Of a stretch of DNA of 64,000 nucleotides, positions 29,643 to 42,067 are shown one piece after another. The DNA comes from Streptomyces caelestis (GTDB taxonomy: Bacteria > Actinomycetota > Actinomycetes > Streptomycetales > Streptomycetaceae), in contig NZ_JACHNE010000001.1 of assembly GCF_014205255.1 (NCBI RefSeq), positions 1,550,001 through 1,614,000 on the forward strand, read 5' to 3'. The notes under the pieces were generated by a model. That model worked only from the letters and a program-made list of their open reading frames with translations, was not told the origin of the DNA and did not search any database. Numbering within the stretch: position 1 is the first letter of the stretch; each line of letters opens with the position of its first letter. The position numbers and the translations under genes are program-made.

Positions 29643-29675
29643 GGGGGCTTCCGTACCGCGGGTACGGAAGCCCCC
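29643..29675. terminator. Strong bidirectional terminator between the DUF349 gene and relA
   Basis: Perfect 15-bp arms (29643-29657 and 29661-29675) with a GCG loop, followed by CTTTC on the plus strand. It lies between convergent stops at 29628 and 29700. Confidence 0.9.
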
Positions 29676-29699
29676 CTTTCGTGTGGCCGCTACGCGGTG

Positions 29700-32216
<2,517 letters not shown>

Positions 32217-32331
32217 GAGGGCTCCTCGTGCGCGATCCGGGTCCCCCGGTCAGGCTCCGGAGATCCCATGGTAGCCATCCTGGGCCCCAGGATCGCCTTC
32301 AGGCCAATGTGAGGACCGTCTACCCGTGAAA

Positions 32332-32373
32332 CGCGAGAGGCGGGCACCGGATTTCTCCGGGCCCGCCTCCGCG
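32332..32373 (-). terminator. Terminator hairpin between apt and relA
   Basis: Stem arms CGCG-(A)-GAGGCGGGC-(A)-CCGG at 32332-32350 and CCGG-GCCCGCCTC-CGCG at 32357-32373 pair over 17 bp with two bulged A residues; the loop is ATTTCT. It begins 38 nt past the apt stop on the minus strand, so relA may have its own promoter in 32217-32331. Confidence 0.8.
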
Positions 32374-32410
32374 GTGTCGTGCCGGTGTGGACCGGGCTGC
32401 TGCGGTCTTT

Positions 32411-32950
32411 CTAGACCGTGAGCAGCGCCTCCAGCGGGGCACCGTTCAGAGCCGGTTCCAGGCGGGCGCGGCCGCTGAGGAAGCCGAGCTCCATGAGGAC
32501 GGCGAGACCCGCGACCTCCGCGCCGGCCCGGCGGATGAGCTGGACCGAGGCCTCGGCGGTGCCGCCGGTGGCAAGGACGTCGTCGACGACCAGGACGCGG
32601 TCGTCGGCGCTGAGGTCCTCAGCGTGCACCTCGATCTCCGCCGAGCCGTACTCCAGGTCGTAGGCCTGGCCGAGGGTGGCTCCGGGGAGCTTGCCCGCCT
32701 TGCGTACGGGGATGAAGCCGAGGCCGGCGCGGACGGCGACCGGAGCGCCGAGGATGAAGCCCCGGGCCTCCAGGCCGACGACTTTGGTGGCACCGGTGCG
32801 CTCGGCGATCTCGGCGAGGGCGTCGGTGAGCGCGGTGAACGCCGCCGGGTCCGCCAGGAGCGGGGTGATGTCCTTGAACATCACGCCCGGCTCCGGGTAG
32901 TCCGCCACGTCCCTGATGCGGCTGAGCAGCAGCTCCCTGATGTCGGTCAT
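32411..32950 (-). CDS. apt: Adenine phosphoribosyltransferase
   Basis: Purine salvage enzyme making AMP from adenine and PRPP. The 179-residue protein contains PGVMFKDITPLL near residue 22, the substrate part GLEARGFILGAPVA, and the PRPP loop VLVVDDVLATGGTAEA. ATG 32950 overlaps the secF stop by 4 nt (ATGA), so it is coupled to the Sec genes. Sits between secF and relA, a grouping typical of Streptomyces. Confidence 0.97.
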   Translation of the reverse strand: MTDIRELLLSRIRDVADYPEPGVMFKDITPLLADPAAFTALTDALAEIAERTGATKVVGLEARGFILGAPVAVRAGLGFIPVRKAGKLPGATLGQAYDLEYGSAEIEVHAEDLSADDRVLVVDDVLATGGTAEASVQLIRRAGAEVAGLAVLMELGFLSGRARLEPALNGAPLEALLTV

Positions 32951-34062
32951 CGGCGCTTCCCCGAGGGACGGCCACGGCCCCGGGTGCGGGACGCGGGCTG
33001 GTTGCGCGGGCCGACGACCGCGGGTGCGGCGTCCTCGGGCTCGCCCTCGTACGACTCGTCGTCGCCGTGGACCTCGGTCTCGCCCTGGGCGGCGGACTGG
33101 GCCCGCTTGGCGAGGACGCGCTTCCTCAGGGCCTTCAGCTGCGGCTCGCGCTCCTTGAGGTCGGCGACGAGCGGCGTGGCGATGAAGATCGAGGAGTACG
33201 CACCGGCGGCCAGGCCGACGAACAGCGACAGCGAGATGTCGTTCAGCATGCCGGCGCCGAGGACACCGCCGCCGATGAACAGCAGGCCCGCCACCGGCAG
33301 CAGCGCGACCACCGTGGTGTTGACGGAGCGGACCAGGGTGCTGTTGATCGAGCGGTTGGCGACGTCGCTGTAGGTCCAGCGGGTCTGTTTGGTGATGTCC
33401 TTGGTCTGTTCCTTGAGGCTGTCGAAGACCACGACCGTGTCGTAGAGCGAGTAGCCGAGGATGGTCAGCAGACCGATCACCGTGCCGGGCGTGACCTCGA
33501 AGCCGACGAGGGCGTAGATGCCGACCGTGATGGTGATGTCGTGGATCAGTGCGACGAACGCGGCGAGCGCCATGCGCCACTCGAAGGCGATCGCCAGGTA
33601 GATCACCACGAGGACCAGGAAGATCCCCAGGCCCTGCCAGGCCTTGTTCGCGATCTGCTCGCCCCAGCTGGGGCCGACGAGCTCGGCGTTGATCTGCTCC
33701 GAGTCGACCTTGAGGTCGTCGGCGAGCGTGTTCTTGATCGTGTTCGCCGCGTCGGTGTCGATGCCGGCGACCTGGATGCGCAGGCTGCCGTCACCCAGCT
33801 TCTGGACGATCGCGTCGTGGCCTGAGGCCTGTTCCGCGTACTCCTCCGCCTGGGACACCGAAGCGCTGGTGTTCTTCGGCGTGTTGAAGACGGCGCCGCC
33901 CTCGAACTCGATGCCCATGTTCAGGCCGCGGACCGTCAGGCCGACGATGGCCGTGATCGTGATCAGGATGGACAGGCCGTACCAGATCTTGCGGTTCTTG
34001 ACGAAGTCGTAGCCGACCTCGCCACGGTGCAGCCGGGCGCCGAGGTTGCCGAGTTTCGACAT
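32947..34062 (-). CDS. secF: Protein translocase subunit SecF
   Basis: SecF works with SecD to drive late steps of Sec export using the proton gradient. The 371-residue protein has a first membrane helix near 27-46, a periplasmic-type P4 domain, then five helices with the conserved IGLLTILGYSLYDTVVVFD and SLSLFVGLAAGAYSSIFIATP blocks, and a charged C-terminal tail. The start lies 1 nt from the secD stop. Part of yajC-secD-secF-apt. Confidence 0.97.
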   Translation of the reverse strand: MSKLGNLGARLHRGEVGYDFVKNRKIWYGLSILITITAIVGLTVRGLNMGIEFEGGAVFNTPKNTSASVSQAEEYAEQASGHDAIVQKLGDGSLRIQVAGIDTDAANTIKNTLADDLKVDSEQINAELVGPSWGEQIANKAWQGLGIFLVLVVIYLAIAFEWRMALAAFVALIHDITITVGIYALVGFEVTPGTVIGLLTILGYSLYDTVVVFDSLKEQTKDITKQTRWTYSDVANRSINSTLVRSVNTTVVALLPVAGLLFIGGGVLGAGMLNDISLSLFVGLAAGAYSSIFIATPLVADLKEREPQLKALRKRVLAKRAQSAAQGETEVHGDDESYEGEPEDAAPAVVGPRNQPASRTRGRGRPSGKRR

Positions 34063-34063
34063 C

Positions 34064-35827
34064 TCAGGCCTCCTTGGGGTCGACGGGGACGGCGGGACGG
34101 CGGGTGCGGCGCAGCGGTGGCTGCGCCCCCAGGCTCTTCGGGTCGAGGCCGGACCACTTGTGGCCGTTCGCGAAGAACGGGCGGCGGGCCATCAGCGTCA
34201 GCAGCGGCTTGGTGAAGAGGAACACGACGACCACGTCGAGCAGGGTGGTCAGGCCGAGCGTGAACGCGAAGCCCTGGACCTTGCCGACGGTGACGATGAA
34301 GAGCACCGCGGCGGCGAGGAACGACACGAAGTCGGAGACCAGGATGGTGCGCCGGGCACGCGGCCAGGCCCGCTCGACGGCGGGGCGCAGCGAGCGGCCC
34401 TCCCGGATCTCGTCTCGGACGCGTTCGAAGTACACGATGAACGAGTCCGCGGTGATGCCGATCGCGACGATGGCACCGCACACGGCCGGCAGGTTCAGCG
34501 CGAAGCCGATGGTCGGGCCGAGCAGGGCCATGAGCGTGTAGGTGAGCGCGGCGGACACCAGCAGCGAGAGGATCGCGATGAACGACAGGCCGCGGTAGTA
34601 GGCCAGCAGGTAGATGACGACCAGCGCGAGACCGATCGCGCCTGCGATCAGGCCGGCGTTCAGCTGGTCACCGCCCAGCGCGGCGGTCACCGTCGTCATG
34701 CTGTCCACCTTGAAGGTCAGCGGCAGCGCACCGTACGACAGCATGTTGGCGAGTTCCTGGGCGGACTGCTGGGTGAAGTTGCCGGAGATCTCCGCATTGC
34801 CGCCGGTCAGGGCCTGCCGCACGTACGGGTCGGAAACCACGTCACCGTCGAGGACGATCGCGAACTGGTTCTGCGGCGACTGGTTCTGCGCCAGCTTGCC
34901 GGTGATGGCCGCGAACTTCTTGGCGCCCCCGTCGGTGAAGTCCATGGTGACCGTCCAGCCCGCACCGGTCTGGGTGTTCAGGACGGCCTGGGCCTTGTCG
35001 ACGTCGGTGCCGTCGACCTCGGCGGGGCCGAGGATGTACTTCTGCCACTGACCCTGCGCGTTCTTGCCGCAGGCCAGGGTGGGCTGGGAGGCCTTGACGC
35101 CGTCGCCCACGGTGGAGCGGGTCTTCTCGTTGGTGCAGTCGAGCTTGGCGTACTGCTCCTGGAGCTTGCTCGGGTCGTCACCCGCGGCGCCGCCGGACGC
35201 GGACGGGGAGGGGCTGGCCTTCGCCTTGTCCGAGGCGCTCGCGGACGGCGTCGCGTCGGCCTTCAGCGCGTCCGTGACCGCGCGGCCCTGGGTGCTGGGA
35301 GAGGCGGACGGGGAGGCGGAGTCCTTGTCGGTCGCCTCGGGCTTGTCGGTGGCCTTGCCGGACGGCTGGTCCGAGGGGCTTCCCGTGGGGCTCGGCGAGG
35401 GGCTGGCCGCGCCGCCGCCGGAGACCTCGGTGACGAGGACCGGGCGGAAGTAGAGCTTGGCGGTGGTGCCGACCTGCTTGCGGGCCTGCTCGGAGTTCGT
35501 GCCCTTGGGGATGTTGACGATGATGTTGTCCCGGCCCTGCGTCTGGACCTCGGACTCCTGGACGCCCAGACCGTTGACACGGCGCTCCATGATGGAGACG
35601 GCGGTGTCCATGTTGGTCTTGTTGATCGCCGCTTCATTGCCGGCCTCGGGGACCGCGCGGAGCGTGATGCTGGTGCCTCCGGCCAGGTCGATGCCGAGAC
35701 GCGGGGTGGTGTGCCCCGAGGCGAACATCCCACCGGTGAGCGCCGCGATGGCGATCAGAATCAGGGCCAGCGAGCGCCCCGGCTTGCTCTGGGCGCTCGC
35801 GCTCCGGCCCTTTTTAGGTGTGGCCAC
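34064..35827 (-). CDS. secD: Protein translocase subunit SecD with Ser/Pro-rich insertion
   Basis: SecD pulls translocating proteins outward. The 587-residue protein has an N-terminal membrane helix (LALILIAIAALTGGMFASG), the P1 head domain starting LGIDLAGGTSITLRAVPE, and five C-terminal helices (GAIVAIGITADSFIVYFERV, FTLGLTTLLDVVVVFLFTKP). Between about residues 130 and 220 the P1 domain has a Ser/Pro/Ala/Asp-rich low-complexity stretch (SPSPSPTGSPSDQPSG and similar) interrupting the fold. GTG 35827 is chosen with GAGGGAG upstream; a longer open frame exists. The upstream gap contains a 23-bp perfect hairpin. Confidence 0.95.
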   Translation of the reverse strand: MATPKKGRSASAQSKPGRSLALILIAIAALTGGMFASGHTTPRLGIDLAGGTSITLRAVPEAGNEAAINKTNMDTAVSIMERRVNGLGVQESEVQTQGRDNIIVNIPKGTNSEQARKQVGTTAKLYFRPVLVTEVSGGGAASPSPSPTGSPSDQPSGKATDKPEATDKDSASPSASPSTQGRAVTDALKADATPSASASDKAKASPSPSASGGAAGDDPSKLQEQYAKLDCTNEKTRSTVGDGVKASQPTLACGKNAQGQWQKYILGPAEVDGTDVDKAQAVLNTQTGAGWTVTMDFTDGGAKKFAAITGKLAQNQSPQNQFAIVLDGDVVSDPYVRQALTGGNAEISGNFTQQSAQELANMLSYGALPLTFKVDSMTTVTAALGGDQLNAGLIAGAIGLALVVIYLLAYYRGLSFIAILSLLVSAALTYTLMALLGPTIGFALNLPAVCGAIVAIGITADSFIVYFERVRDEIREGRSLRPAVERAWPRARRTILVSDFVSFLAAAVLFIVTVGKVQGFAFTLGLTTLLDVVVVFLFTKPLLTLMARRPFFANGHKWSGLDPKSLGAQPPLRRTRRPAVPVDPKEA

Positions 35828-35911
35828 CTTCTCGTACTCCCTCTCGGGCCACCTCGCTCCGGATCGGCGGACGGGCGGCCATGACATGGTGTCGGGATTC
35901 CGTGCGAGCCG

Positions 35912-35960
35912 GTCGTGTCCCGGGGTGCGCGGGCCCTGCCCGCGCACCCCGGGACACGAC
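35912..35960 (-). terminator. 23-bp perfect hairpin between yajC and secD
   Basis: Arms 35912-35934 and 35938-35960 are perfect reverse complements around a 3-nt loop, starting at the last base of the yajC stop codon. It would be a very stable terminator or mRNA-stability element within the yajC-secD-secF run, implying that secD has its own promoter or is reached by read-through. Confidence 0.85.
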
Positions 35961-36457
35961 TACTTCGCCTCGGAGTCGCCGTCGGTCTTCTTCGGCTCTT
36001 CGTCCGTCTTCGCCTCGCCGGCCGGGGCGTCGTCGGCCGGCTCGTCGGCCGCGTCCTTCTTGCCGAGGTCGACGGCCTTGTCGTCAGCGGTGGCGTCGGC
36101 GGCGGAGTCGCCGGTCTCGGTGAGGGAGGAGGCGTCGTCCGGGACGATGTCGGCGTCGGACTTCAGGTCGTGCTCGACGCCGTGGACGATGCGGTTGTAC
36201 TCGTCGTCGGTGAGGACGGCACCGATGGCGTTCTTGGCGAAGAGGAGCTCGACGCCCGGACCGGCGTCGACGAGGACGGTGTCCTCGTTCACCTCCTTGA
36301 CCGTGGCGTACATGCCCCCGATGGTGCGGACACCGCTGCCGGGCTGCATTTGGTTCCGCATCTCCACGGCCTGCTGCTGCTTCTTCTTGGCCGACCGGGT
36401 CATCAGGAACATGGCCCCGATGAGCACGATGAACGGGAGGAGGGTCAGGAGACTCAC
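35960..36457 (-). CDS. yajC: Preprotein translocase accessory subunit YajC
   Basis: YajC associates with SecDF. The 165-residue protein has one N-terminal helix (LLTLLPFIVLIGAMFLMTR), the signature KKKQQQAVEMRNQMQPGSGV then RTIGGMYATVKEVNEDTV, and a long acidic Asp/Ala/Lys-rich tail from about 100 to the end. GTG start at 36457. Located between ruvB and secD as in most actinomycetes. Confidence 0.94.
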   Translation of the reverse strand: MSLLTLLPFIVLIGAMFLMTRSAKKKQQQAVEMRNQMQPGSGVRTIGGMYATVKEVNEDTVLVDAGPGVELLFAKNAIGAVLTDDEYNRIVHGVEHDLKSDADIVPDDASSLTETGDSAADATADDKAVDLGKKDAADEPADDAPAGEAKTDEEPKKTDGDSEAK

Positions 36458-36642
36458 GGGTCGGTACTTCCTTCACACGACCGCGCTGTGAGCGGCCAGA
36501 TGGTTGGGGGTGTGTACGCCGCCGACAAAGGCGGCATCGGCGGAGTCTAAGCGAGTCCGCGCGCATGGAACAACGCTCAGCATGGCACCGGGGTTCCTGC
36601 TCCGGCCACTGACCTCGCCGCCTGGGAGCCGTGACGGCGCCG

Positions 36643-37713
36643 TCACGCCCCGAACAGGTCCTGTTGTCCGTTTCCGGCGGTCTGGGAGCGGGGCGGGGTG
36701 AGGCCGAGATGCGCCCATGCGGCGGGGGTGGCGACCCGGCCGCGCGGGGTGCGGGCCAGGAGGCCCTCCCGGACCAGGAAGGGCTCGGCGACCTCTTCCA
36801 CGGTCTCACGCTCCTCCCCCACCGCGACCGCGAGCGTGGACAGGCCGACGGGGCCGCCGCCGAACAGCTTGAGCAGGGCTTCCAGCACGCCCCGGTCGAG
36901 GCGGTCGAGGCCGCGGGCGTCCACCTCGTAGACGGCGAGAGCGGCCTCGGCGATGTCCCTGGTGATCAGTCCGTCGGCCTTGACCTGCGCGTAGTCGCGG
37001 ACGCGGCGCAGCAGGCGGTTGGCGATGCGGGGCGTGCCGCGGGAACGGCCGGCGATCTCGGCGGCGCCGTCCGGCTCGATCTCGACTTCGAGGAGGTCCG
37101 CGGAGCGGTGGATGACCCGCTCCAGTTCGGCCGGTTCGTAGAACTCCATGTGGGCGGTGAAGCCGAAGCGGTCGCGCAGCGGGGGCGGCAGCAGGCCCGC
37201 GCGGGTGGTGGCGCCGACCAGAGTGAAGGGGGGCAGCTCCAGCGGGATGGCGGTGGCGCCCGGGCCCTTGCCGACGATGACGTCGACGCGGAAGTCCTCC
37301 ATCGCCATGTACAGCATCTCCTCGGCAGGCCGGGACATGCGGTGGATCTCGTCGAGGAAGAGGACCTCGCCCTCCTGGAGGGAGGAGAGGATCGCGGCGA
37401 GATCGCCGGCGTGCTGGATGGCGGGGCCCGACGTGATGCGGATGGGGGCGCCCATCTCGGCCGCGATGATCATCGACAGGGTGGTCTTGCCGAGGCCGGG
37501 GGCGCCGGAGAGCAGCACGTGGTCGGCGGTGGCGCCCCGCGCGCGTGCGGCGCGCAGGACGAGGTCGAGCTGCTCGCGGACCTTCTCCTGGCCGATGAAC
37601 TCGTCCAGGTCCTTGGGGCGCAGGGCGGCCTCTACGGCCTGGTCCTCACGGTCGGCGGACGCACCGACGAGCCGCTCGGCGGCTTCGGCGTCGGACGTGT
37701 CGTCCCAGTTCAT
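36643..37713 (-). CDS. ruvB: Holliday junction branch-migration ATPase RuvB
   Basis: RuvB is the hexameric motor of RuvAB branch migration. The 356-residue protein has [19 protein letters not shown], Walker [17 protein letters not shown], Walker [20 protein letters not shown], sensor 1 [18 protein letters not shown], and the C-terminal winged-helix part ending [21 protein letters not shown] at 37713, 25 nt after the ruvA stop. Its stop lies inside a 16-bp palindrome (36631-36646). Confidence 0.97.
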   Translation of the reverse strand: MNWDDTSDAEAAERLVGASADREDQAVEAALRPKDLDEFIGQEKVREQLDLVLRAARARGATADHVLLSGAPGLGKTTLSMIIAAEMGAPIRITSGPAIQHAGDLAAILSSLQEGEVLFLDEIHRMSRPAEEMLYMAMEDFRVDVIVGKGPGATAIPLELPPFTLVGATTRAGLLPPPLRDRFGFTAHMEFYEPAELERVIHRSADLLEVEIEPDGAAEIAGRSRGTPRIANRLLRRVRDYAQVKADGLITRDIAEAALAVYEVDARGLDRLDRGVLEALLKLFGGGPVGLSTLAVAVGEERETVEEVAEPFLVREGLLARTPRGRVATPAAWAHLGLTPPRSQTAGNGQQDLFGA

Positions 37714-37738
37714 GTGATGTGCCTCGGAGGTGTGGGGG

Positions 37739-38344
37739 TCAGCGGGCGCGGTTCAGGGTCTGGAGGGCGGCCTTCAGCAGCTGTCCCACCTGGGGCGTGC
37801 CCTCGGCGGCCTCGGCCTGCGGAGCGACGGCGGTCACGGCCTCGTCGGCCTCCCGGGTCGCGTAACCGAGACCGATCAGGGCGGCGTGCAGCTGGTCGCG
37901 CCAGCCCGCGCTGACGGCCGTACCGACGGCGGGTGCGCCGACCGGCGCGCCGAGCCGGTCCTTCAGCTCCAGGAGCAGCTTCTGGGCGCCCTTCTTGCCG
38001 ATGCCGGGCACGGCGGTGAGTGCCTTCTCGTCGCCGGTGGCGACGGCCCGGCGCAGGGCGTCCGGGCTGTGCACGGCGAGCATGGCCTGGGCCAGCCGGG
38101 GACCGACACCGCTGGCCGTCTGGAGCAGCTCGAAGACCTGCCGCTCGTCGTCGTCCGCGAAGCCGTACAGGGTGAGCGAGTCCTCGCGTACGACCAGGGA
38201 CGTGTGCAGCTTGGCGGGCTGGCCCATGCGGAGTGTGGACAGCGTGTTCGGCGTGCACTGGACGGCCATGCCGACGCCGCCGACCTCGACGACCGCGGCG
38301 TCCGGAGCGAGTGCGGCCACTGTGCCGCTGACGAAGGCGATCAT
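37739..38344 (-). CDS. ruvA: Holliday junction-binding protein RuvA
   Basis: RuvA binds four-way junctions and recruits RuvB. The 201-residue protein begins [20 protein letters not shown] (OB-fold), continues with tandem helix-hairpin-helix motifs ([37 protein letters not shown]), and ends with the RuvB-binding domain ([16 protein letters not shown]). The ATG at 38344 overlaps the ruvC stop by 4 nt. Confidence 0.97.
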   Translation of the reverse strand: MIAFVSGTVAALAPDAAVVEVGGVGMAVQCTPNTLSTLRMGQPAKLHTSLVVREDSLTLYGFADDDERQVFELLQTASGVGPRLAQAMLAVHSPDALRRAVATGDEKALTAVPGIGKKGAQKLLLELKDRLGAPVGAPAVGTAVSAGWRDQLHAALIGLGYATREADEAVTAVAPQAEAAEGTPQVGQLLKAALQTLNRAR

Positions 38345-38880
38345 GCCGTACGGCCTTTCGGTGCTTTGGCGGTGTGCAGGGCGACGGCCTGCTGGAGTCG
38401 GTTCTGCGCGGGGGCGCGCCAGATGTGGCAGATGGCGAGGGCGAGGGCGTCGGCCGCGTCGGCGGGCTTGGGCGGTGCGGCGAGCCGGAGCAGGCGGGTG
38501 ACCATCGCGCCCACCTGGGCCTTGTCCGCCCGGCCGCTGCCGGTGACGGCGGCCTTGACCTCGCTCGGGGTGTGCAGCGCCACGGGGATGCCGCGCCGGG
38601 AGGCGCACAGCAGGGCGACGGCGCTGGCCTGGGCGGTGCCCATCACCGTACGGACGTTGTGCTGGCTGAAGACGCGCTCCACGGCGACGAACTCCGGCCG
38701 GTGTTCGTCCAGCCACTGCTCTATGCCCTGCTCGATGGCGACCAGGCGATGGCCGAGGTCCGCGTCGGCGGGGGTCCGGACGACGCCGACGCCGATCATG
38801 GTGAGCGGCCGTCCGGCGACGCCCTCGACGACGCCCACACCGCACCGGGTCAGTCCCGGGTCCACCCCCAGCACGCGCAC
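38341..38880 (-). CDS. ruvC: Holliday junction endonuclease RuvC
   Basis: RuvC resolves Holliday junctions. The 179-residue RNase H-fold protein has the first catalytic Asp in [12 protein letters not shown] (D7), the catalytic Glu in [12 protein letters not shown], and the last two acidic residues in [17 protein letters not shown] start at 38880. Overlaps ruvA by 4 nt; the ruvC-ruvA-ruvB order is complete. Confidence 0.96.
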   Translation of the reverse strand: MRVLGVDPGLTRCGVGVVEGVAGRPLTMIGVGVVRTPADADLGHRLVAIEQGIEQWLDEHRPEFVAVERVFSQHNVRTVMGTAQASAVALLCASRRGIPVALHTPSEVKAAVTGSGRADKAQVGAMVTRLLRLAAPPKPADAADALALAICHIWRAPAQNRLQQAVALHTAKAPKGRTA

Positions 38881-38937
38881 GCGCCCTCCCTCTCGCTCAC
38901 CTGTTTGTGCAGGCTATCGGGTGCCACCGACAACGCG

Positions 38938-38969
38938 ACGGGCCGACGGGGTGTGTCCCGTCGGCCCGT
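38938..38969 (-). terminator. Terminator hairpin between yebC and ruvC
   Basis: Perfect 13-bp arms (38938-38950 and 38957-38969) with loop GTGTGT, starting 25 nt past the yebC stop on the minus strand. It separates yebC from the ruv operon. Confidence 0.8.
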
Positions 38970-38994
38970 TGGTCCTGCGGAGCCCGCGGCGGCG

Positions 38995-39747
38995 TTACGC
39001 GCCGACCTTCTCCATGACCTCGTCGCTCACGTCGAAGTTGGCGAAGACGTTCTGCACGTCGTCGCTGTCCTCCAGCGCGTCGATCAGCTTGAAGATCTTC
39101 TTGGCGCCCTCCTCGTCCAGCTCGACCTGCATGGTCGGGACGAAGTTGGCGTCGGCGGAGTCGTAGTCGATGCCGGCGTCCTGGAGGGCGGTGCGGACCG
39201 CGACCAGGTCGGTGGCCTCGCTGATGACCTCGAAGGTCTCGCCGAGGTCGTTGACCTCCTCGGCGCCCGCGTCCAGCACGGCGGCCAGCACGTCGTCCTC
39301 GGTCAGCTCGCCCTTGGGGACGATCACGACGCCCTTGCGGTTGAAGAGGTACGACACCGAGCCGGGGTCGGCCATGGAGCCGCCGTTGCGGGTCATGGCG
39401 ACGCGGACCTCGGAGGCGGCGCGGTTGCGGTTGTCGGTGAGGCACTCGATGAGCACGGCGACACCGTTCGGGCCGTAGCCCTCGTACATGATCGTCTCGT
39501 AGTCGGCGCCGCCCGCCTCCAGGCCCGCGCCGCGCTTGACCGCGGAGTCGATGTTCTTGTTGGGGACCGACGACTTCTTCGCCTTCTGGATGGCGTCGTA
39601 GAGCGTCGGGTTGCCCTCGGGGTCGGCGCCGCCCATCCGGGCCGCGACCTCGATGTTCTTGATCAGCTTCGCGAAGAGCTTGCCGCGCTTGGCATCGATG
39701 ACGGCCTTCTTGTGCTTCGTCGTGGCCCATTTAGAGTGGCCGGACAT
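38995..39747 (-). CDS. yebC: YebC/PmpR-family (TACO1-like) protein
   Basis: The 250-residue protein begins [20 protein letters not shown] and contains [40 protein letters not shown] and [20 protein letters not shown], the invariant blocks of the family. It has long been annotated as a transcriptional regulator; recent work on bacterial YebC supports a role in easing ribosome stalling at proline stretches, alongside EF-P. It lies just upstream of ruvC, a common arrangement. Confidence 0.95.
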   Translation of the reverse strand: MSGHSKWATTKHKKAVIDAKRGKLFAKLIKNIEVAARMGGADPEGNPTLYDAIQKAKKSSVPNKNIDSAVKRGAGLEAGGADYETIMYEGYGPNGVAVLIECLTDNRNRAASEVRVAMTRNGGSMADPGSVSYLFNRKGVVIVPKGELTEDDVLAAVLDAGAEEVNDLGETFEVISEATDLVAVRTALQDAGIDYDSADANFVPTMQVELDEEGAKKIFKLIDALEDSDDVQNVFANFDVSDEVMEKVGA

Positions 39748-39795
39748 CTGCCTGTCTCCTTCGCGTAACCCATCTCAGCAACGAACGCAGGAATC

Positions 39796-40404
39796 CTACA
39801 AGGACTCGGCAGTCCGGTTCGCGCGCACCATGTCGACGAAGAGGGCGTGCACGCGGTGGTCGCCGGTCAGTTCCGGGTGGAACGACGTGGCCAGCGCGTT
39901 GCCCTGACGGACCGCGACGATGTGGCCGTCGTGCTCGGCGAGCACCTCGGCCCCGGCGCCGACGGACTCGACCCAGGGGGCGCGGATGAAGACGCCCTCC
40001 ACCGGGTCGCCCTCGACGCCCTTGACACCGACGGCCGCCTCGAAGGACTCGTTCTGCCGGCCGAAGGCGTTGCGGCGCACGATCATGTCGATGCCGCCGA
40101 CGGTCTCCTGGCCCGAGCGCGGGTCGAGGATCTTGTCGGCGAGCATGATCATGCCGGCGCAGGTGCCGTAGACGGGCATGCCGTCCCGCACGCGCGCGCG
40201 GAGCGGGCCCATCACGCCGAACAGGACCGCCAGCTTGGAGATGGTGGTGGACTCGCCGCCGGGGAGGACGAGGCCGTCCACCTCGGCGAGTTCTTCGGGG
40301 CGCCGCACCGGCCTGGCCACGGCATCGGCCGCGGCCAGGGCGACGAGGTGCTCCCGTACGTCGCCCTGGAGGGCCAGGACGCCGATCACAGGTGCTTCAC
40401 TCAT
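39796..40404 (-). CDS. pdxT: Pyridoxal 5'-phosphate synthase glutaminase subunit PdxT
   Basis: PdxT releases ammonia from glutamine for PdxS. The 202-residue class-I glutaminase has [27 protein letters not shown], the nucleophile Cys in [12 protein letters not shown], and the catalytic His in [16 protein letters not shown] at 40404, 5 nt after the pdxS stop. The long open frame upstream is unrelated sequence in the pdxS region. Confidence 0.97.
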   Translation of the reverse strand: MSEAPVIGVLALQGDVREHLVALAAADAVARPVRRPEELAEVDGLVLPGGESTTISKLAVLFGVMGPLRARVRDGMPVYGTCAGMIMLADKILDPRSGQETVGGIDMIVRRNAFGRQNESFEAAVGVKGVEGDPVEGVFIRAPWVESVGAGAEVLAEHDGHIVAVRQGNALATSFHPELTGDHRVHALFVDMVRANRTAESL

Positions 40405-40409
40405 GGGTG

Positions 40410-41321
40410 TTACCAGCCGCGGTTGGCGTAGCGCTCGGTCTCGGGGAGGGTGTCGCAGTTGATGCCGACCATGGCCTCGCCGAGGTTGCGGGACGCATCC
40501 GCGATGATCTTCGGGTCGTCGTAGAAGGTGGTGGCCTTCACGATGGCGGCGGCGCGCTTGGCCGGGTCGCCGGACTTGAAGATGCCGGAGCCGACGAAGA
40601 CGCCCTCGGCGCCGAGCTGGCGCATCAGGGCCGCGTCGGCCGGGGTGGCCACGCCGCCCGCGGAGAACAGCACGACCGGCAGCTTGCCGAGCTCGGAGAC
40701 CTCCTTGACGAGCTCGTAGGGGGCGCGCAGCTCCTTGGCGGCGGCGTACAGCTCGTTGTTGTCGAAGCCGCGCAGCTTGGCGATCTCGTTCTTGATCTGG
40801 CGCAGGTGGCGGACGGCCTCGACGACGTTGCCGGTGCCGGCCTCGCCCTTGGAGCGGATCATCGCGGCGCCCTCGGCGATGCGGCGCAGGGCCTCGCCCA
40901 GGTTGGTGGCGCCACAGACGAACGGCGTGGTGAAGGCCCACTTGTCGGAGTGGTTGACCTCGTCGGCCGGGGTGAGGACCTCGGACTCGTCGATGTAGTC
41001 GACGCCGAGGGACTGCAGCACCTGGGCCTCGACGAAGTGGCCGATGCGGGACTTGGCCATGACCGGGATCGAGACGGCGTCGATGATGCCCTCGATCATG
41101 TCCGGGTCGGACATGCGGGCCACGCCGCCGTCCTTGCGGATGTCGGCCGGGACGCGCTCCAGGGCCATGACGGCGACGGCGCCCGCGTCCTCGGCGATCT
41201 TCGCCTGCTCCGGCGTGACGACGTCCATGATGACGCCGCCCTTGAGCTGCTCGGCCATACCGCGCTTCACACGGGCGGTGCCGGTCTCGGGGGCCTGGGA
41301 GTTGGGGGACGTGGTGGACAC
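40410..41321 (-). CDS. pdxS: Pyridoxal 5'-phosphate synthase lyase subunit PdxS
   Basis: PdxS makes PLP from ribose 5-phosphate, glyceraldehyde 3-phosphate and ammonia. The 303-residue TIM barrel has [20 protein letters not shown] near the start, the first catalytic Lys in [17 protein letters not shown], the second in [20 protein letters not shown], and the terminal [17 protein letters not shown] 41321 is chosen ((M)[20 protein letters not shown]) with GAGG upstream; the frame is open much further without PdxS similarity. Confidence 0.97.
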   Translation of the reverse strand: MSTTSPNSQAPETGTARVKRGMAEQLKGGVIMDVVTPEQAKIAEDAGAVAVMALERVPADIRKDGGVARMSDPDMIEGIIDAVSIPVMAKSRIGHFVEAQVLQSLGVDYIDESEVLTPADEVNHSDKWAFTTPFVCGATNLGEALRRIAEGAAMIRSKGEAGTGNVVEAVRHLRQIKNEIAKLRGFDNNELYAAAKELRAPYELVKEVSELGKLPVVLFSAGGVATPADAALMRQLGAEGVFVGSGIFKSGDPAKRAAAIVKATTFYDDPKIIADASRNLGEAMVGINCDTLPETERYANRGW

Positions 41322-41455
41322 GGGTGACCTCGCTACGGAAAGGGGAATCCTGCAGCACCGAGGAAACGTGAGGGGCCAGGCCACAGCAAGGGCCAATGGG
41401 AACGCTGTGGATCGTTTTCCGGCGGACGGCCGCGGAACGGTGGGTGAACGGGGGC

Positions 41456-42019
41456 TCAGGCGGCCCGGTCCGCCAGGGCCGCCGGAGGCTCGTCGTCCAT
41501 TTCGAAGGCCATGGGGAACGGGGCGTGGCCCGCCAGGCGGAACCAGCGGACCTTGCGGTGCCGGCGCAGGGCACGGGCGGCCCGTACGGCGTCGTTGTGG
41601 AAGCGGCGGGCCATCGGGACGCGCCGCACCGCCTGCGCGAGCTCCTCGGCGGCCTCCTCGCCCCCGGGCGCCTCCCGCACCGCCTCCACCTGCTGGATCT
41701 CCCCGAAGACCGCCCGCAACGCCTGGCTCAGCTCGCTCTCGGCGACCTCCCGCTGTTCCTCCTCCGCCTGCCGGGCGGCGTGTGCGGCCTCGTAGAGGAC
41801 GATCGAGGCGGCCGGATCCAGGACCCCCGACGTCGCCAGTTCCTGCGCGACCGAGGCCCGGCGCAGCAGCTGCGCGTCCAGGGCGGCGCGGGCGGCGTCG
41901 ATCCGGGCGTGAAGACGGTCGAGACGGCCGGCGGTCCAGCTCAGATAGAGCCCGACCGCGACCAGGGCCACGGCGATCCAGATGAGAGTGGTGGTCACGG
42001 GCGGCAAGGCTAGCGGCAC
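41456..42019 (-). CDS. LemA-like single-pass membrane protein
   Basis: The 187-residue protein has an N-terminal helix ([18 protein letters not shown]) followed by a mostly helical domain ([20 protein letters not shown] ... [19 protein letters not shown] ... [20 protein letters not shown]) and a C-terminal [12 protein letters not shown]. The layout and the RRFHNDAV...F segment recall LemA proteins, but divergence is high, so this is a tentative match. ATG 42019 or GTG 41998 are possible starts; neither has a clear ribosome binding site. It is between pimA and pdxS on the same strand. Confidence 0.65.
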   Translation of the reverse strand: MPLALPPVTTTLIWIAVALVAVGLYLSWTAGRLDRLHARIDAARAALDAQLLRRASVAQELATSGVLDPAASIVLYEAAHAARQAEEEQREVAESELSQALRAVFGEIQQVEAVREAPGGEEAAEELAQAVRRVPMARRFHNDAVRAARALRRHRKVRWFRLAGHAPFPMAFEMDDEPPAALADRAA

Positions 42020-42067
42020 GACCGGACCGTCGGTTCACCCCGCCCTGCCCGGCGCTGCTGGATCACG

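Noticed and set aside
32411..33580. 389-codon minus-strand frame ending in apt
   Set aside because: Only the last 179 codons are Apt; the rest is out of frame with secF, which is unambiguous there.
36631..36646. 16-bp perfect palindrome GTGACGGCGCCGTCAC over the ruvB stop as a terminator
   Set aside because: Arms are 8 bp with no loop, so the real stem would be about 6 bp; it could be a protein site or chance, and nothing else supports a terminator.
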